Below are positions 18,001-26,991 of a stretch of 64,000 bases of DNA, piece after piece. How positions within the stretch are numbered: the first letter of the stretch is position 1; every line of letters starts with the position of its first letter. Below the pieces are notes generated by a model that did not search any database, was not told the DNA's origin, and saw nothing but the letters and a program-made list of their open reading frames with translations. The translations under genes were made by a program, and so were the position numbers. Origin of the DNA: Massilia sp. YIM B02769 (GTDB taxonomy: Bacteria; Pseudomonadota; Gammaproteobacteria; Burkholderiales; Burkholderiaceae_D); assembly GCF_030411995.1 (NCBI RefSeq), contig NZ_JASNRC010000005.1, positions 267,561 to 331,560 on the forward strand, read 5' to 3'.

Positions 18001-18105
18001 ACCAAGCCTGGTTATTTGACCAACACCCTGACCCCAGTCGTGGGCGACGGTAACTCGCAGACACCGGAATTCAAATCGTTCCTGGTGAAAGTCGAGAAGG
18101 CTTGA
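15034..18105 (+). CDS. fdnG: Selenocysteine formate dehydrogenase, catalytic (alpha) subunit
   Basis: One gene of 1023 codons in which TGA at 15622-15624 (codon 197) encodes selenocysteine, not stop. Context ...[26 protein letters not shown] matches the active site of FdnG/FdoG. ATG 15034 follows AGAAGGA; a Tat signal (SRRQFLK) directs the folded protein to the periplasm. Cys51, 54, 58 and a fourth Cys near 93 (CPYCSVGC ... GTLCPKG) hold a [4Fe-4S] cluster; the C-terminus is the molybdopterin-binding domain. It oxidises formate to CO2. Reading on either side of TGA stays in the same frame and keeps full family length (about 1015). A SECIS hairpin follows the TGA, and selA, selB and tRNA-Sec are downstream. 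Symbol given by similarity; fdoG is equally possible. Confidence 0.96.
15625..15667 (+). promoter_or_regulatory. Bacterial SECIS element directly after the TGA codon
   Basis: A lower stem pairs 15625-15631 (CACGGTC) with 15661-15667 (GGCCGTG), including one U-G pair. An apical stem pairs GG (15636-15637) with CC (15652-15653) and GGCA (15639-15642) with TGCC (15648-15651), leaving a bulged T at 15638 and loop GGTCT. Bulged U and a GGUCU-type loop are the features recognised by SelB in E. coli fdhF/fdnG messages. Confidence 0.9.
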
Positions 18106-18121
18106 GGACCGGAGAATAGAT

Positions 18122-19042
18122 ATGGCACTACAATCGTTGGACATCAAACGGGTCTCGGCCACCACCGTGACCCCGCCTACCGCGCGTTCGCCGGTGGGCG
18201 GCAGCGTCGCCAAGCTGATCGACGCCTCGAAATGCATCGGCTGCAAGGCTTGCCAGACCGCCTGCATGGAGTGGAACGACATCCGCGACGAAGTGGGCGT
18301 GAACTCGGGCATCTATGACAACCCGACCGACCTGACCCCGAAGTCGTGGACGGTGATGCGCTTCTCGGAGCACGAGAACGAAGACGGCAACCTCGAGTGG
18401 CTGATCCGCAAGGACGGCTGCATGCACTGCGAGGACCCGGGCTGCCTGAAGGCCTGCCCGTCGCCGGGCGCGATCGTGCAGTACGCGAACGGCATCGTCG
18501 ACTTCCAGCAGGAAAACTGCATCGGCTGCGGCTACTGCGTGACGGGCTGCCCGTTCGACGTGCCGCGCATCTCGAAGCAGGACAACCGTGCATACAAATG
18601 CACGCTGTGCTCGGACCGTGTTGCCGTGGGCCAGGAACCGGCCTGCGTCAAGACCTGCCCTACCGGCGCCATCATGTTCGGCACCAAGGAAGAGATGAAG
18701 ACGCACGCTGCCGAGCGTATCGAAGACCTGAAGGAACGCGGCTACCAGAACGCCGGCCTGTACGACCCGGCCGGCGTGGGCGGCACCCACGTGATGTACG
18801 TCCTGCATCACGCGAACAAGCCCTCGCTGTACCACGGCCTGCGCGACAATCCAAGCATCAGCCCGGCCGTCGCCATCTGGAAGGGCCTGGCCAAGCCGCT
18901 GGCGATGGCCGGCATGGCCGCCGCCGCACTCGCCGGCCTGTTCCACTACACCCGTGTCGGCCCGAACGAGGTGAGCAAGGAAGAGGAAGCCGAGGCGCTG
19001 GCGGAAGCCAAGCAGCTGCAGGGAGACAAGCATGAAGCATGA
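18122..19042 (+). CDS. fdnH: Formate dehydrogenase iron-sulfur (beta) subunit
   Basis: A 306-residue protein with four cysteine groups for four [4Fe-4S] clusters: [11 protein letters not shown] (near residue 38), [14 protein letters not shown] (near 101), [12 protein letters not shown] (near 134) and [21 protein letters not shown] (near 160). A single transmembrane helix near the C-terminus (about residues 260-280) anchors it. It conducts electrons from the catalytic subunit to the cytochrome b subunit, as in E. coli FdnH/FdoH. It starts 16 bp after fdhA and its end overlaps the start of the gamma subunit by 11 bp. Confidence 0.95.
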   Translation: MALQSLDIKRVSATTVTPPTARSPVGGSVAKLIDASKCIGCKACQTACMEWNDIRDEVGVNSGIYDNPTDLTPKSWTVMRFSEHENEDGNLEWLIRKDGCMHCEDPGCLKACPSPGAIVQYANGIVDFQQENCIGCGYCVTGCPFDVPRISKQDNRAYKCTLCSDRVAVGQEPACVKTCPTGAIMFGTKEEMKTHAAERIEDLKERGYQNAGLYDPAGVGGTHVMYVLHHANKPSLYHGLRDNPSISPAVAIWKGLAKPLAMAGMAAAALAGLFHYTRVGPNEVSKEEEAEALAEAKQLQGDKHEA

Positions 19043-19688
19043 GCTCCGTGATAAAGATGGCAACCCGCTGATCGAGCGCTACAACGCCAACGAGCGCAGC
19101 AACCACTGGATCACGGCGATCTGCTTCGTGCTGGCCGGCTTGTCGGGCCTGGCCATGTTCCACCCGGTCATGGCCTGGTTGGCGCTGCTGTTCGGCGGCG
19201 GCCAGTGGACCCGCATCCTGCACCCGTTCTTCGGGCTGGTGATGTTCGTCGCCTTTGCCGTGCTGGTGGTGCGCTTCTGGCACCACAACCAGTTCGAACC
19301 GGGCGACAAGCAGTGGCTGCGCCAGATTCCGGACGTCCTGAACGGGAACGAGCACGCGCTGCCGAAGGTGGGCCGCTACAACGCCGGTCAGAAGATGCTG
19401 TTCTTCACGCTGATCGCCTGCATGGCCTTCCTGCTGCTGACCGGCATCGTCATCTGGCGCGCCTGGTTCTCGCACCTGTTCCCGATCGGCGTGATCCGCC
19501 TGTCGGCCCTGCTGCACGCGTTCTTTGCCTTCGTGATCATCGTCTCGATCATCGTGCACGTGTACGCCGGCATCTGGATCAAGGGCACGATGGGCGCCAT
19601 GGTGCGCGGCACCGTGACCTATGGCTGGGTACGCAAGCACCATCCGCGCTGGTTCGAGCAGCTGATGCGCAACAAGGGCGGCCGCTAA
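19032..19688 (+). CDS. fdnI: Formate dehydrogenase cytochrome b556 (gamma) subunit
   Basis: A 218-residue integral membrane protein with four predicted helices and histidines placed for two b-type hemes ([13 protein letters not shown] in helix 1, [12 protein letters not shown] in helix 2, [23 protein letters not shown] in helix 4). It takes electrons from the beta subunit and reduces quinone. Its ATG at 19032 lies inside the end of the beta gene with GGGAGA upstream, so translation is coupled. This completes a membrane-bound FdhABC complex; with the catalytic subunit on the periplasmic side, quinone reduction would be energy-conserving as in FdnGHI. Confidence 0.94.
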   Translation: MKHELRDKDGNPLIERYNANERSNHWITAICFVLAGLSGLAMFHPVMAWLALLFGGGQWTRILHPFFGLVMFVAFAVLVVRFWHHNQFEPGDKQWLRQIPDVLNGNEHALPKVGRYNAGQKMLFFTLIACMAFLLLTGIVIWRAWFSHLFPIGVIRLSALLHAFFAFVIIVSIIVHVYAGIWIKGTMGAMVRGTVTYGWVRKHHPRWFEQLMRNKGGR

Positions 19689-19747
19689 GGCCTAGCCGCG
19701 AGCGGATCGAAGCGCCGCCGACGCGCTTCATCCGCTTGATTTACAAT

Positions 19748-19785
19748 GGGCCGGGTTCGCACACGCGACCCGGCCCTGCTTTTTT
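19748..19785 (+). terminator. Rho-independent terminator inside the formate dehydrogenase/sel gene block
   Basis: GGGCCGGGT (19748-19756) pairs with ACCCGGCCC (19768-19776), with an inner CGC/GCG extension, and a run of six Ts begins at 19780. It separates the structural genes from fdhE-selA-selB-tRNA-Sec. A TACAAT hexamer at 19742-19747 could be a -10 for the downstream genes, but I see no matching -35. Confidence 0.8.
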
Positions 19786-19797
19786 CGAGAGATTATT

Positions 19798-20826
19798 TTG
19801 GTACAACGTCTACTCCAACCGGGCGAGATCGAATCACTCGATCACAACGCCATCCCACGCTTGCTGCTGCCTCACCCTGCCACCCTGTTTGCCGCGCGCG
19901 CCACGCGCCTGCGCCAGCTGGCGGCCGGCGAAGTGCCGGGCATTCCCGTCGAGGAAGCACTGCGCGGCTACCTGGGCCTGATGGCGCAACTGGCCGATGC
20001 CCAGCAAGCCGTCGTCGCCGGCAGCGTTGCCTACCAGGTCGAGCTGCCGCCGGACGCCAGCATGAAGCTGGCCCACGACCACAACATGCCGCCGCTGCCG
20101 GTCAGCGGCGCCCGTCCTGCCGGCTGGCGCGCTGTGTTCGCCGCCCTGCTGGAAGCCCTGAAGCCGGGTGTCGAGGCGTCGCCGCAACTGGCGCCGGCCC
20201 TGGCCCTGCTGCGCGGCCTGAACGACGCCGAGCTCGAAGGCATGGCCGACGCCATCCTGAACGGCTATGCCGAGGGCATCGACCCGCTGTGCGCGCCCTT
20301 CATCGCCGCCGCCCTGCAGGTGAGCTGGAGCCTGATGGCCTCGCGCCTCGACCCCGCCTGGGCCCAGCCGCTCGTTACCGGCACGCTGTGCCCGGTATGC
20401 GGTTCGCAACCTGTCGCCAGCGTGGTGCGCATCGGCGGCCAGTCGCAGGGATATCGTTACCTGCACTGCAGCTGCTGCGAAAGCGAGTGGCACATGGTAC
20501 GCGTGAAGTGCTCGTGCTGCGAAGCCAACGGCAAAGTCGCCTACCAGGGCCTGGTCGGCAAGGACGCCGATCCGCAGGCCGCCAACGTGGCCGCCGCCGG
20601 CGAAGGCAAAACGTTAGATAAGGCGAACGACCCGACCAAGGTCGCACGCGCCGAGACCTGCGACGACTGCCACACCTACCGCAAGATCTTCAACCAGGAA
20701 CACGATTACCACGTGGAGCCGCTGGCCGACGATTTGGCCAGCCTGCTGCTCGACGTGCTCGTCTCCGAAGCCGGGTATGCGCGCGCCAGCGGCAATCCGC
20801 TGCTCTGGCTGAAGGACGAGGCGTGA
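19798..20826 (+). CDS. fdhE: Formate dehydrogenase maturation protein FdhE
   Basis: A 342-residue rubredoxin-like protein with the paired CXXC motifs of Fdh[10 protein letters not shown] (near 199), CSCCESEWH and CSCCEANGK (near 225-245) and CDDCHTYRK (near 285), which bind iron. It is a cytoplasmic helper required for active respiratory formate dehydrogenase. The start is TTG at 19798, with GAGA shortly upstream; no ATG gives a better N-terminus. The stop overlaps the GTG of selA (GTGA, 20823-20826). It sits just behind a terminator, so it may be weakly expressed relative to the structural genes. Confidence 0.92.
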   Translation: MVQRLLQPGEIESLDHNAIPRLLLPHPATLFAARATRLRQLAAGEVPGIPVEEALRGYLGLMAQLADAQQAVVAGSVAYQVELPPDASMKLAHDHNMPPLPVSGARPAGWRAVFAALLEALKPGVEASPQLAPALALLRGLNDAELEGMADAILNGYAEGIDPLCAPFIAAALQVSWSLMASRLDPAWAQPLVTGTLCPVCGSQPVASVVRIGGQSQGYRYLHCSCCESEWHMVRVKCSCCEANGKVAYQGLVGKDADPQAANVAAAGEGKTLDKANDPTKVARAETCDDCHTYRKIFNQEHDYHVEPLADDLASLLLDVLVSEAGYARASGNPLLWLKDEA

Positions 20827-22241
20827 CGGGCGGCGCCGCGCCGATGCCGCGCCTGCCGGCCGTGCATGTCCTGCTGGACGCGCCGGGCTGCCAGGCATTG
20901 ATTGCCGAGTATGGGCGCGAGCAGACCGTGGACGCGCTGCGCGCCCTGCTCGACGAGCTGCGCGCAAGCTTGCGCGGCGGCGCCGCCCTCGACGTCGCCC
21001 CGGATGCGATCCTGGCGCGGCTCGGCGAGCGCCTGGCTGCGGCGAATGCCTCGCGCCTGCGTCCGGTGTTCAACCTCACCGGCACGGTATTGCACACGAA
21101 CCTCGGCCGCGCCCTGCTGCCGGACGTGGCGGTGCAGGCGGTCGTCGAGGCGCTGCGCTGGCCGATGAACCTGGAATGGGACATCGATACCGGCAAGCGC
21201 GGCGACCGCGACGACCTGGTCGAGGAACAGCTGCGTGCATTGACCGGCGCCGAAGCCGTCACGGTCGTGAACAACAACGCCGCCGCCGTGCTGCTGATGC
21301 TGAACGCGCTGGCGGCCGAACGTGAAGTGATCGTCTCGCGCGGCGAACTGGTGGAAATCGGCGGCGCCTTCCGCATCCCCGACATCATGGCGCGCGCCGG
21401 CGCGACCCTGCGCGAAGTGGGCACGACGAATCGCACCCACCTGAAAGACTACGAAGAATATGCGGGCGAGCAGACCGCCCTGCTGCTGAAGGTCCACGCG
21501 AGCAACTACGCGATCACCGGCTTCACCAAGGAAGTGAGCGTTGCCGAACTGGTGCCGTTGTCGCGCGAACGCGGGATTCCGATTGCCGTCGATCTCGGCA
21601 GCGGCACCCTGGTCGACCTGGAACGCTACGGCCTGCCGCACGAGACCACGGTCAAGGAAACCATCGCCGCCGGCGCCGACCTCGTGACCTTCAGCGGCGA
21701 CAAGCTGCTGGGCGGGCCGCAGTGCGGCATCATCGCCGGCCGCGCTGATCTGATCGCGAAGATCAAGAAGAATCCTTTGAAGCGCGCGTTACGTGTGTCG
21801 AAGCTGACCCTGGCCGCGCTGGAACCGGTGCTGAATTTGTACCGCGCGCCGGACCTGCTGCCGCAGCGCCTGACCACGCTGCGTTTGCTGACCCGGCCGG
21901 CCGCCGAGATGCGTGCGCTGGCCGCGTCGCTGGCCGCACCGCTGCAGGCTGCGCTGGGCGACAGCTACACGGTGAGCGACGCGCCGATGAACAGCCAGAT
22001 CGGCAGCGGCGCCCTGCCGGTGGAACTGCTGCCGAGCCATGGCCTGGCGATCCGCGCCGGCGCCCGCATCCGCGGCAATCCGCTCGGGCTGTTGGAGCGG
22101 CGCCTGCGTGCGCTGCCGCGCCCGGTGATCGGCCGCATCGCCGACGACACCCTGTGGCTCGATTTGCGCTGCCTGCAAGACGACCAGGTGGCTGCCTTTG
22201 TCGACCAGCTGACCATCCTTCGGGAGAACGCTGCTCCATGA
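20823..22241 (+). CDS. selA: L-seryl-tRNA(Sec) selenium transferase
   Basis: A 472-residue PLP enzyme that converts Ser-tRNA(Sec) to Sec-tRNA(Sec) with selenophosphate. An N-terminal tRNA-binding region is followed by the fold-type I core: [18 protein letters not shown] (near residue 83), [15 protein letters not shown], and the PLP lysine in [16 protein letters not shown] (near 293). Length fits the family. Starts with GTG overlapping the fdhE stop and overlaps selB by ATGA (22238-22241). Confidence 0.96.
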   Translation: MTGGAAPMPRLPAVHVLLDAPGCQALIAEYGREQTVDALRALLDELRASLRGGAALDVAPDAILARLGERLAAANASRLRPVFNLTGTVLHTNLGRALLPDVAVQAVVEALRWPMNLEWDIDTGKRGDRDDLVEEQLRALTGAEAVTVVNNNAAAVLLMLNALAAEREVIVSRGELVEIGGAFRIPDIMARAGATLREVGTTNRTHLKDYEEYAGEQTALLLKVHASNYAITGFTKEVSVAELVPLSRERGIPIAVDLGSGTLVDLERYGLPHETTVKETIAAGADLVTFSGDKLLGGPQCGIIAGRADLIAKIKKNPLKRALRVSKLTLAALEPVLNLYRAPDLLPQRLTTLRLLTRPAAEMRALAASLAAPLQAALGDSYTVSDAPMNSQIGSGALPVELLPSHGLAIRAGARIRGNPLGLLERRLRALPRPVIGRIADDTLWLDLRCLQDDQVAAFVDQLTILRENAAP

Positions 22242-24139
22242 TCGTCGGTACCGCAGGCCATATCGACCATGGCAAGACCACGCTGACGCGCGCCCTGACC
22301 GGGGTCGACACCGACCGCCTGAAAGAGGAAAAAGCGCGCGGCATCACCATCGAACTGGGTTACGCCTACGCGCCGCTGCCGGGCGGCGAAACGCTCGGCG
22401 TGATCGACGTGCCGGGGCACGAGAAATTCATCCGCACCATGGCCTCGGGCGTGACCGGGATCGACCTCGCCCTGCTGGTGGTGGCAGCCGACGACGGCAT
22501 CATGCCGCAGACGCGCGAGCATTTGGCGATCCTGGAACTGCTCGGCGTGCGCCGTGCCTGCGTGGCGTTGACCAAGGCCGACCGCGCGAATGAGGCGCGG
22601 CTGATCGAAGTCGAGAACGAGGTTGCTGCCCTGCTGGACAGTACGCCGTTTTCGGGTGCGCCGGTGTTCCGCACCGCCGCCGCGCATCCGGGCGATCCGG
22701 GCGTGGCCGCGCTGCTGGAGCATCTTGGAAGCGAGGCAGCAGCACTGCCGGGCCGCAGCGAAGAACGCCTGTTCCGTCTCGGCGTCGACCGCGTGTTCAC
22801 CGTGTCCGGCCAGGGTACGGTCATCACCGGCACCGCGCTGGCAGGCCGCGTGGTACCGGGCGACCTGGTGCAGCTGGCGCCGGGTGGGCAGCAGGCTCGC
22901 GTGCGCGCGATCCATGCGCAGGGCAAACCTGCCGAGGAAGGACGCGCAGGCCAGCGTCTGGCGCTGAACCTGGCCGGTGTGGGCAAGGACGATATCGCGC
23001 GCGGCAGCTGGATCGTCGATCCGCGCATGGCCGAGTGTTCGGAACGTTTGGATGCCGACATCACGTTGCTGCCCGATGCCACGGCGCTCGGTTCCTGGGC
23101 GCCGGTGCACGTGCACATCGGCGCTGCCCACTACACGGCGCACCTGGTGCCGCTCGACGCCGAGCAGCTGGCACCGGGCAAGCGTACCCGCGCGCAGCTG
23201 GTGTTCGACGCGCCCCTGCACGCGGTGGCCGGCGACCGCTTCGTGCTGCGCAATGCGGGCGCCACCCAGACCCTGGGCGGCGGCGCGGTGCTCGATCCCT
23301 TCGGGCCGGCGCGCAAGCGGCGCAGTCCGGCGCGACTGGCGTGGCTTGATGCGCTGGCCGGCTGGGTTGCCGACGGCGACCTGGGCAAGCTGGTTGCGGC
23401 CAGTCCTGGCGGCATTGCGGTATCCAGCCTGGTGCGCTTGACCCAGTTGGCGCCCGAGAGCCTGCAACTCCCTGACGACATCCTGCGCCTGCCGCTGGCG
23501 GGTGGCGACAGCCTGTTGATCGCCCCGGCCATGCTGGCGCCGCTGGAAACGCGCATGCTCGACGGCCTGGGCGCCTGGCACACGCGCCAGCCGGACGAAG
23601 CGGGCCTGGAGATGTGGCGCTTAAAACGCATGGTGGCGCCGGAACTGGGCGACGCGGTCTGGAGTGCGCTGATATCGCGCATGCTGGAGGCGGGAACGAT
23701 CGCGCGCAGCGGCGCCAGCCTGCACCTGCCCTCGCACAGCGTGGCCTTGAGCGAGGCGGAACAGGCGATGGCGGCGCCGTTGCTGGCAGCCCTGGAGGCC
23801 GGGCGCTTCGATCCGCCGTGGGTACGCGACCTGGCGCGCGATTTCAGGCTCGAAGAAGACGCGGTGCGCGCCCTGCTGCGTAAACTCGCGCGTGCCGGGC
23901 AACTGAGCCAGGTCGTGCCGGACTTGTTCTATCACCCGGCGCCGCTGGCGGAGATGGCTGGCATCGTTGCCGGTTTGCCGGATGCGCAGGCGGCGAGCTT
24001 CCGCGATGCGACCGGTTTGGGACGCAAACGCGCGATCCAGGTCTTGGAGTTCTTTGACCGCGTCGGGTATACTCGCCGGGTCCGCAACACCCACCTGCCA
24101 AGGCCGCAAGCCAGCTGGCCCGAGCCACCGCAGGTGTAA
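22238..24139 (+). CDS. selB: Selenocysteine-specific elongation factor SelB
   Basis: A 633-residue translation GTPase starting at ATG 22238 in the ATGA overlap with selA; the frame is open further upstream but that part is selA in another frame. GTPase motifs: [10 protein letters not shown] (near residue 8), [20 protein letters not shown], and TKAD. The C-terminal ~260 residues form the winged-helix repeats that recognise the SECIS hairpin (e.g. [31 protein letters not shown]). It brings Sec-tRNA to the ribosome at the TGA in the fdh gene. The tRNA-Sec gene follows 37 bp later. Confidence 0.96.
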   Translation: MIVGTAGHIDHGKTTLTRALTGVDTDRLKEEKARGITIELGYAYAPLPGGETLGVIDVPGHEKFIRTMASGVTGIDLALLVVAADDGIMPQTREHLAILELLGVRRACVALTKADRANEARLIEVENEVAALLDSTPFSGAPVFRTAAAHPGDPGVAALLEHLGSEAAALPGRSEERLFRLGVDRVFTVSGQGTVITGTALAGRVVPGDLVQLAPGGQQARVRAIHAQGKPAEEGRAGQRLALNLAGVGKDDIARGSWIVDPRMAECSERLDADITLLPDATALGSWAPVHVHIGAAHYTAHLVPLDAEQLAPGKRTRAQLVFDAPLHAVAGDRFVLRNAGATQTLGGGAVLDPFGPARKRRSPARLAWLDALAGWVADGDLGKLVAASPGGIAVSSLVRLTQLAPESLQLPDDILRLPLAGGDSLLIAPAMLAPLETRMLDGLGAWHTRQPDEAGLEMWRLKRMVAPELGDAVWSALISRMLEAGTIARSGASLHLPSHSVALSEAEQAMAAPLLAALEAGRFDPPWVRDLARDFRLEEDAVRALLRKLARAGQLSQVVPDLFYHPAPLAEMAGIVAGLPDAQAASFRDATGLGRKRAIQVLEFFDRVGYTRRVRNTHLPRPQASWPEPPQV

Positions 24140-24176
24140 GCCAAAGGGCGCGCGGCTTGTCGCCGCCGCTGCAAAA

Positions 24177-24272
24177 GGAAGGCATTCTCATCCGGTGATG
24201 GGGCCGGGCTTCAAACCCGGTGGGGGGCGTCAGCCGCTCTCCTGTAAGTTCGACTCTTTCTGCCTTCCGCCA
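24177..24272 (+). tRNA. selC: tRNA-Sec (anticodon TCA)
   Basis: A 96-nt tRNA with an 8-bp acceptor stem, GGAAGGCA (24177-24184) pairing with TGCCTTCC, and an encoded CCA end (24270-24272). The anticodon stem CCGGG/CCCGG encloses CTTCAAA with anticodon TCA at 24211-24213. A long variable arm (roughly 24221-24242) and the T-loop TTCGACT follow. The long acceptor and variable arms are specific to bacterial tRNA-Sec. Located at the end of the selA-selB unit. Confidence 0.97.
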
Positions 24273-24323
24273 ATTCCCCGTTCCGCAGATGCAGGCGTAA
24301 TTAGCACCGCCGACATATCCCAT

Positions 24324-24403
24324 GTAGGGTGGGCGCCCCGTGCCCACGCGTGACGTTCGCATGATGCAGGCTTCACGCGTGGGCACGGGGGCGCCCACCC
24401 TAC
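24324..24403. repeat. Large inverted repeat (30/31-nt arms, REP-like)
   Basis: The arm at 24324-24353 (starts GTAGGGTGGGCGCCCCGTG) is matched in reverse complement by 24373-24403 with one extra G. A 19-nt spacer separates them. A second perfect hairpin, GCCGGCGTT/AACGCCGGC (24407-24415 / 24421-24429), follows immediately. The element fills the gap between tRNA-Sec and the convergent FadL-family gene and could end transcription from both sides, though no T-tract is present. Confidence 0.85.
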
Positions 24404-24449
24404 CTAGCCGGCGTTCCGGTAACGCCGGCCGTGACGGCCAGGTAAAGCC

Positions 24450-25865
24450 TCAGAACCGCTGGTTGTACGCCACACCCACCAGCTGCATATGCGTCTTCCA
24501 CGTCCCGCGCGTGGTCTCGCCATTGCCCGTGCAGCCCACGGCCACCGGATTGCAGCTGTTGGTGTACGCGCCGTACGCGTCCTTGAAGTCCAGGTAGCTA
24601 TACGCGAAGTCGATCGACGAGGTCGGGGTCAGTTTCCAGTTGGCGCCGAACGACAGCTGGTTACGGTCCGCATCCGGCAGCGCCGCATGACGCAGTTCGC
24701 TCGAACGCACCGGCGCATTATCGTGCGCGATACCGGCGCGCAGCAGCACGTCGTCATTGAGCTTGTAGCTCGCGCCCAGCGACACGCGCACCGTGTTCTT
24801 CCATTGCTGGCGAATCACCTCGTCGCCCTCGCCGGTCCCGAGGAACTCGATGTCGATGTTCTCCATGCGCGAGTTACGCGACCAGGTCACGTCGGCCATG
24901 CCGGCCCAGCGCGCATCGAACTGGTGGAAGGCATTGACCGACAGCGTTTCCGGCGTGCGCAGCTCGACGCGCGCATCCGAGTTCTGGCGGCGCGACACGC
25001 CTTGCAGCACGCCGTTCACGACCGCGTCCGAGGTCACGGTCGTGAAGTCCCACACCGCCCCGCCCTTCAGTTCATGTTTGATCGACGAACGGTAGGCGAT
25101 GCCGAAGCGGGTGTTCTCGTCCAGCGTGAACAAATAGCCCAGGTTGAAACCCACGCCCCAGTCCTTGCCCTTCACGCCCGCATACGCGTCGCCGGCGCTC
25201 GCCAGCAGGGCCGGATTGCCGCCCAGGCCCGCGATCTGGCGCGCCAGCACGGCGCCGGTGCCGCTGTGCTGGGCGGCGGCAATCGTACCCGGCACGTCGA
25301 CCGCCTGGCCCAGGCTGGCCTTCATGTAATCGAGGTCGATGCCGAAGCCGAACGCGTGCTGCTCGTTCAGCTTGAAGGCAAGCGACGGGTTCAGGGTCAG
25401 CGATTCGAGCTTGATGTTGGTGAGCGAGTAGCGGCCGGCCCAGTCGCGGTCGTAATCGAGGTCGGTCCCGAAGGGGACGAAGGCGCCGAAGCCGGCGGTC
25501 CAGCGGCTGTTGATTTGATGGCTGTAGTACAGCGACGGCGCGGCGACGGCGCTTGGCGCGTAGTCGTCCTGGCCCGCCTGGCCGCCGGTGGGGCTGCCGG
25601 TGAAGCGGGTCGAGCCGTCGTCCTGGTAGGTGGAGTGCGGCACCAGGGCGGTAACGCCGCCGGTGAACTGGCGGCCTTCCAGGCGGCTCAGGCCGGCCGG
25701 GTTGGCGAACACGGTCGACGCGTCGGCCGCTTCGGCGCCGTTGGCTTCGGCCGTTCCCTGCGATGACACGCTCTGCGAGCCGAAGCGGTAGCCGGATGCG
25801 CCGGCCGTGGCGGAGATGCCGGCCAGCGCCAGCGCAATGATGAGGTTCAGGTGTTTCTGGTTCAC
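24450..25865 (-). CDS. OmpP1/FadL/TodX-family outer-membrane channel
   Basis: A 471-residue protein. GTG 25865 is preferred because a signal peptide (VNQKHLNLIIALALAGISATAGA) begins there with AAGAGAA upstream. The mature N-terminus SGYRFGSQSVSSQGTAEANGAEAADASTVFANPAGLSRL is the FadL hatch region with the conserved NPAG. The rest alternates as a beta-barrel, ending in a terminal aromatic (YNQRF). FadL proteins import fatty acids; TodX/XylN-type members import aromatics. Position after the LysR gene of the gentisate cluster, same strand, makes aromatic uptake plausible but unproven. Confidence 0.88.
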   Translation of the reverse strand: MNQKHLNLIIALALAGISATAGASGYRFGSQSVSSQGTAEANGAEAADASTVFANPAGLSRLEGRQFTGGVTALVPHSTYQDDGSTRFTGSPTGGQAGQDDYAPSAVAAPSLYYSHQINSRWTAGFGAFVPFGTDLDYDRDWAGRYSLTNIKLESLTLNPSLAFKLNEQHAFGFGIDLDYMKASLGQAVDVPGTIAAAQHSGTGAVLARQIAGLGGNPALLASAGDAYAGVKGKDWGVGFNLGYLFTLDENTRFGIAYRSSIKHELKGGAVWDFTTVTSDAVVNGVLQGVSRRQNSDARVELRTPETLSVNAFHQFDARWAGMADVTWSRNSRMENIDIEFLGTGEGDEVIRQQWKNTVRVSLGASYKLNDDVLLRAGIAHDNAPVRSSELRHAALPDADRNQLSFGANWKLTPTSSIDFAYSYLDFKDAYGAYTNSCNPVAVGCTGNGETTRGTWKTHMQLVGVAYNQRF

Positions 25866-25981
25866 GGTGGTTCTCTTGGTTTGGTTGTCTTCTTCAACGC
25901 TCCCCTCATGCCTTTGGATTGCAGAGGTTATGCGGGGCGAAGCATACACCAAACCGGGAATTTAATTACGACCGTGCTTTT

Positions 25982-26881
25982 TTATCCATCCTGCCCGAAC
26001 AACGTCGCAATCGCCCCGCGCAGCCAGCGGTTCGACGCATCGGCATGGTAGCGCTCGTGCCAGTGCTGCTTGACCTGGAAGCTGGGCAGCGCCAAAGGCA
26101 CCGGCAGCATGCGCACGTCCTCGTTGTCCACCATCGAGGCGCCGTAGCGGTAAGGAACGATGGCCAGCAACTCGGTCTCGGCCACGATGCGCGCCACGCC
26201 CAAAAAGCTGGGCAACTGCAGCTGCACGCGCCGCACCACGCCTTCGCGCTCCAGGGTCTTGTCGACGATGGCGTGGCCGGTGCCCGATGAGCGCACCAGC
26301 ACGTGGTCCTCGGCCTGCAGCGCCTCCAGCGAAAGGCTGTCCCGCACGCGCGGATGGCGGTTCGACACCAGGCACACGAAGTGCTGGTCGAACAGCACCT
26401 GCTGGTAAAAGCCCGCCTCCAGGTGCGGCATGAAGCCCACCGCCAAATCGACCGTGCCGTCGGCCAGGTCTTGCGGGCTGTCCTGCGTGATCTTCGAGAT
26501 GTCGACGCGGATGCCCGGCCCCACCTGGCGCAGATGGTTCAGCAGGCGCGGCACCAGTACGATCTCGCTGATGTCGGTCATGCAGATACGGAATTCGCGC
26601 GTGCTGCCGACCGGGTCGAACACCGGCTCGTCGGCCAGCGCATGCTGCAGCGCCTGCAGGGCGCGGCGCACGTCGTCGATGGCGTTCTCGGCACGCGGGG
26701 TCGGCTCCATGCCCTTGGCCGTGCGGCTGAACAGGCGGTCGTTGAAATGCTCGCGCAGCTTGCCCAGGCCCAGGCTGACGGTCGACTGCGGCAAGCCGAG
26801 GTTGTCGGCGGCCCGGGTGACGTTACGGGTCTTGTAGATCTCGTCGAAGATCAGGAGCAGCTCGATATCGAAACGTTTCAT
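25982..26881 (-). CDS. LysR-family regulator of the gentisate cluster
   Basis: A 299-residue protein from the ATG at 26881 (MKRFDIELLLIFDEIYKTRNVTRAADNLGLPQSTVSLGLGKLREHF). Residues 1-60 form the LysR winged helix; the rest is the periplasmic-binding-like effector domain. The IELLLIFDEIYKTRNVTRAA style is that of the NodD/NahR/DntR branch, many of which sense aromatic acids. It is divergent from the 3-hydroxybenzoate hydroxylase operon, with a palindrome at 26905-26931 between them, so it most likely activates that operon. The effector is inferred, not shown. Confidence 0.92.
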   Translation of the reverse strand: MKRFDIELLLIFDEIYKTRNVTRAADNLGLPQSTVSLGLGKLREHFNDRLFSRTAKGMEPTPRAENAIDDVRRALQALQHALADEPVFDPVGSTREFRICMTDISEIVLVPRLLNHLRQVGPGIRVDISKITQDSPQDLADGTVDLAVGFMPHLEAGFYQQVLFDQHFVCLVSNRHPRVRDSLSLEALQAEDHVLVRSSGTGHAIVDKTLEREGVVRRVQLQLPSFLGVARIVAETELLAIVPYRYGASMVDNEDVRMLPVPLALPSFQVKQHWHERYHADASNRWLRGAIATLFGQDG

Positions 26882-26904
26882 CGCCAGCACCACTATTTAA
26901 AAAG

Positions 26905-26931
26905 CTGATTATAACAATCGACAACGATCAG
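26905..26931. promoter_or_regulatory. Candidate LysR binding site, CTGAT-N17-ATCAG
   Basis: Arms CTGAT (26905-26909) and ATCAG (26927-26931) form an interrupted palindrome in an AT-rich stretch, 24 bp upstream of the LysR start and 61 bp upstream of the divergent operon. The size and placement fit a LysR recognition site. Confidence 0.45.
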
Positions 26932-26991
26932 TTTTCGGCATACGGGGTTTTCGGCAGACTGTGGTCATTCACGGGATGTATGGAGACCATC

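Noticed and set aside
15031..18105. fdhA as two genes or a nonsense-disrupted pseudogene
   Set aside because: The break is a single TGA exactly at the known selenocysteine position, followed by a SECIS hairpin and accompanied by selA, selB and tRNA-Sec.
14965..18312. 1115-codon minus-strand frame opposite the formate dehydrogenase gene
   Set aside because: No recognisable domain and fully covered by fdhA, which has a Tat signal, Fe-S ligands and family length.
21965..23581. 538-codon minus-strand frame over selA/selB
   Set aside because: Antisense shadow of two well-identified genes; no domain.
24324..24403. Possible insertion sequence ends
   Set aside because: The arms are only 19 bp apart with no transposase between, so it is a hairpin element, not an IS.
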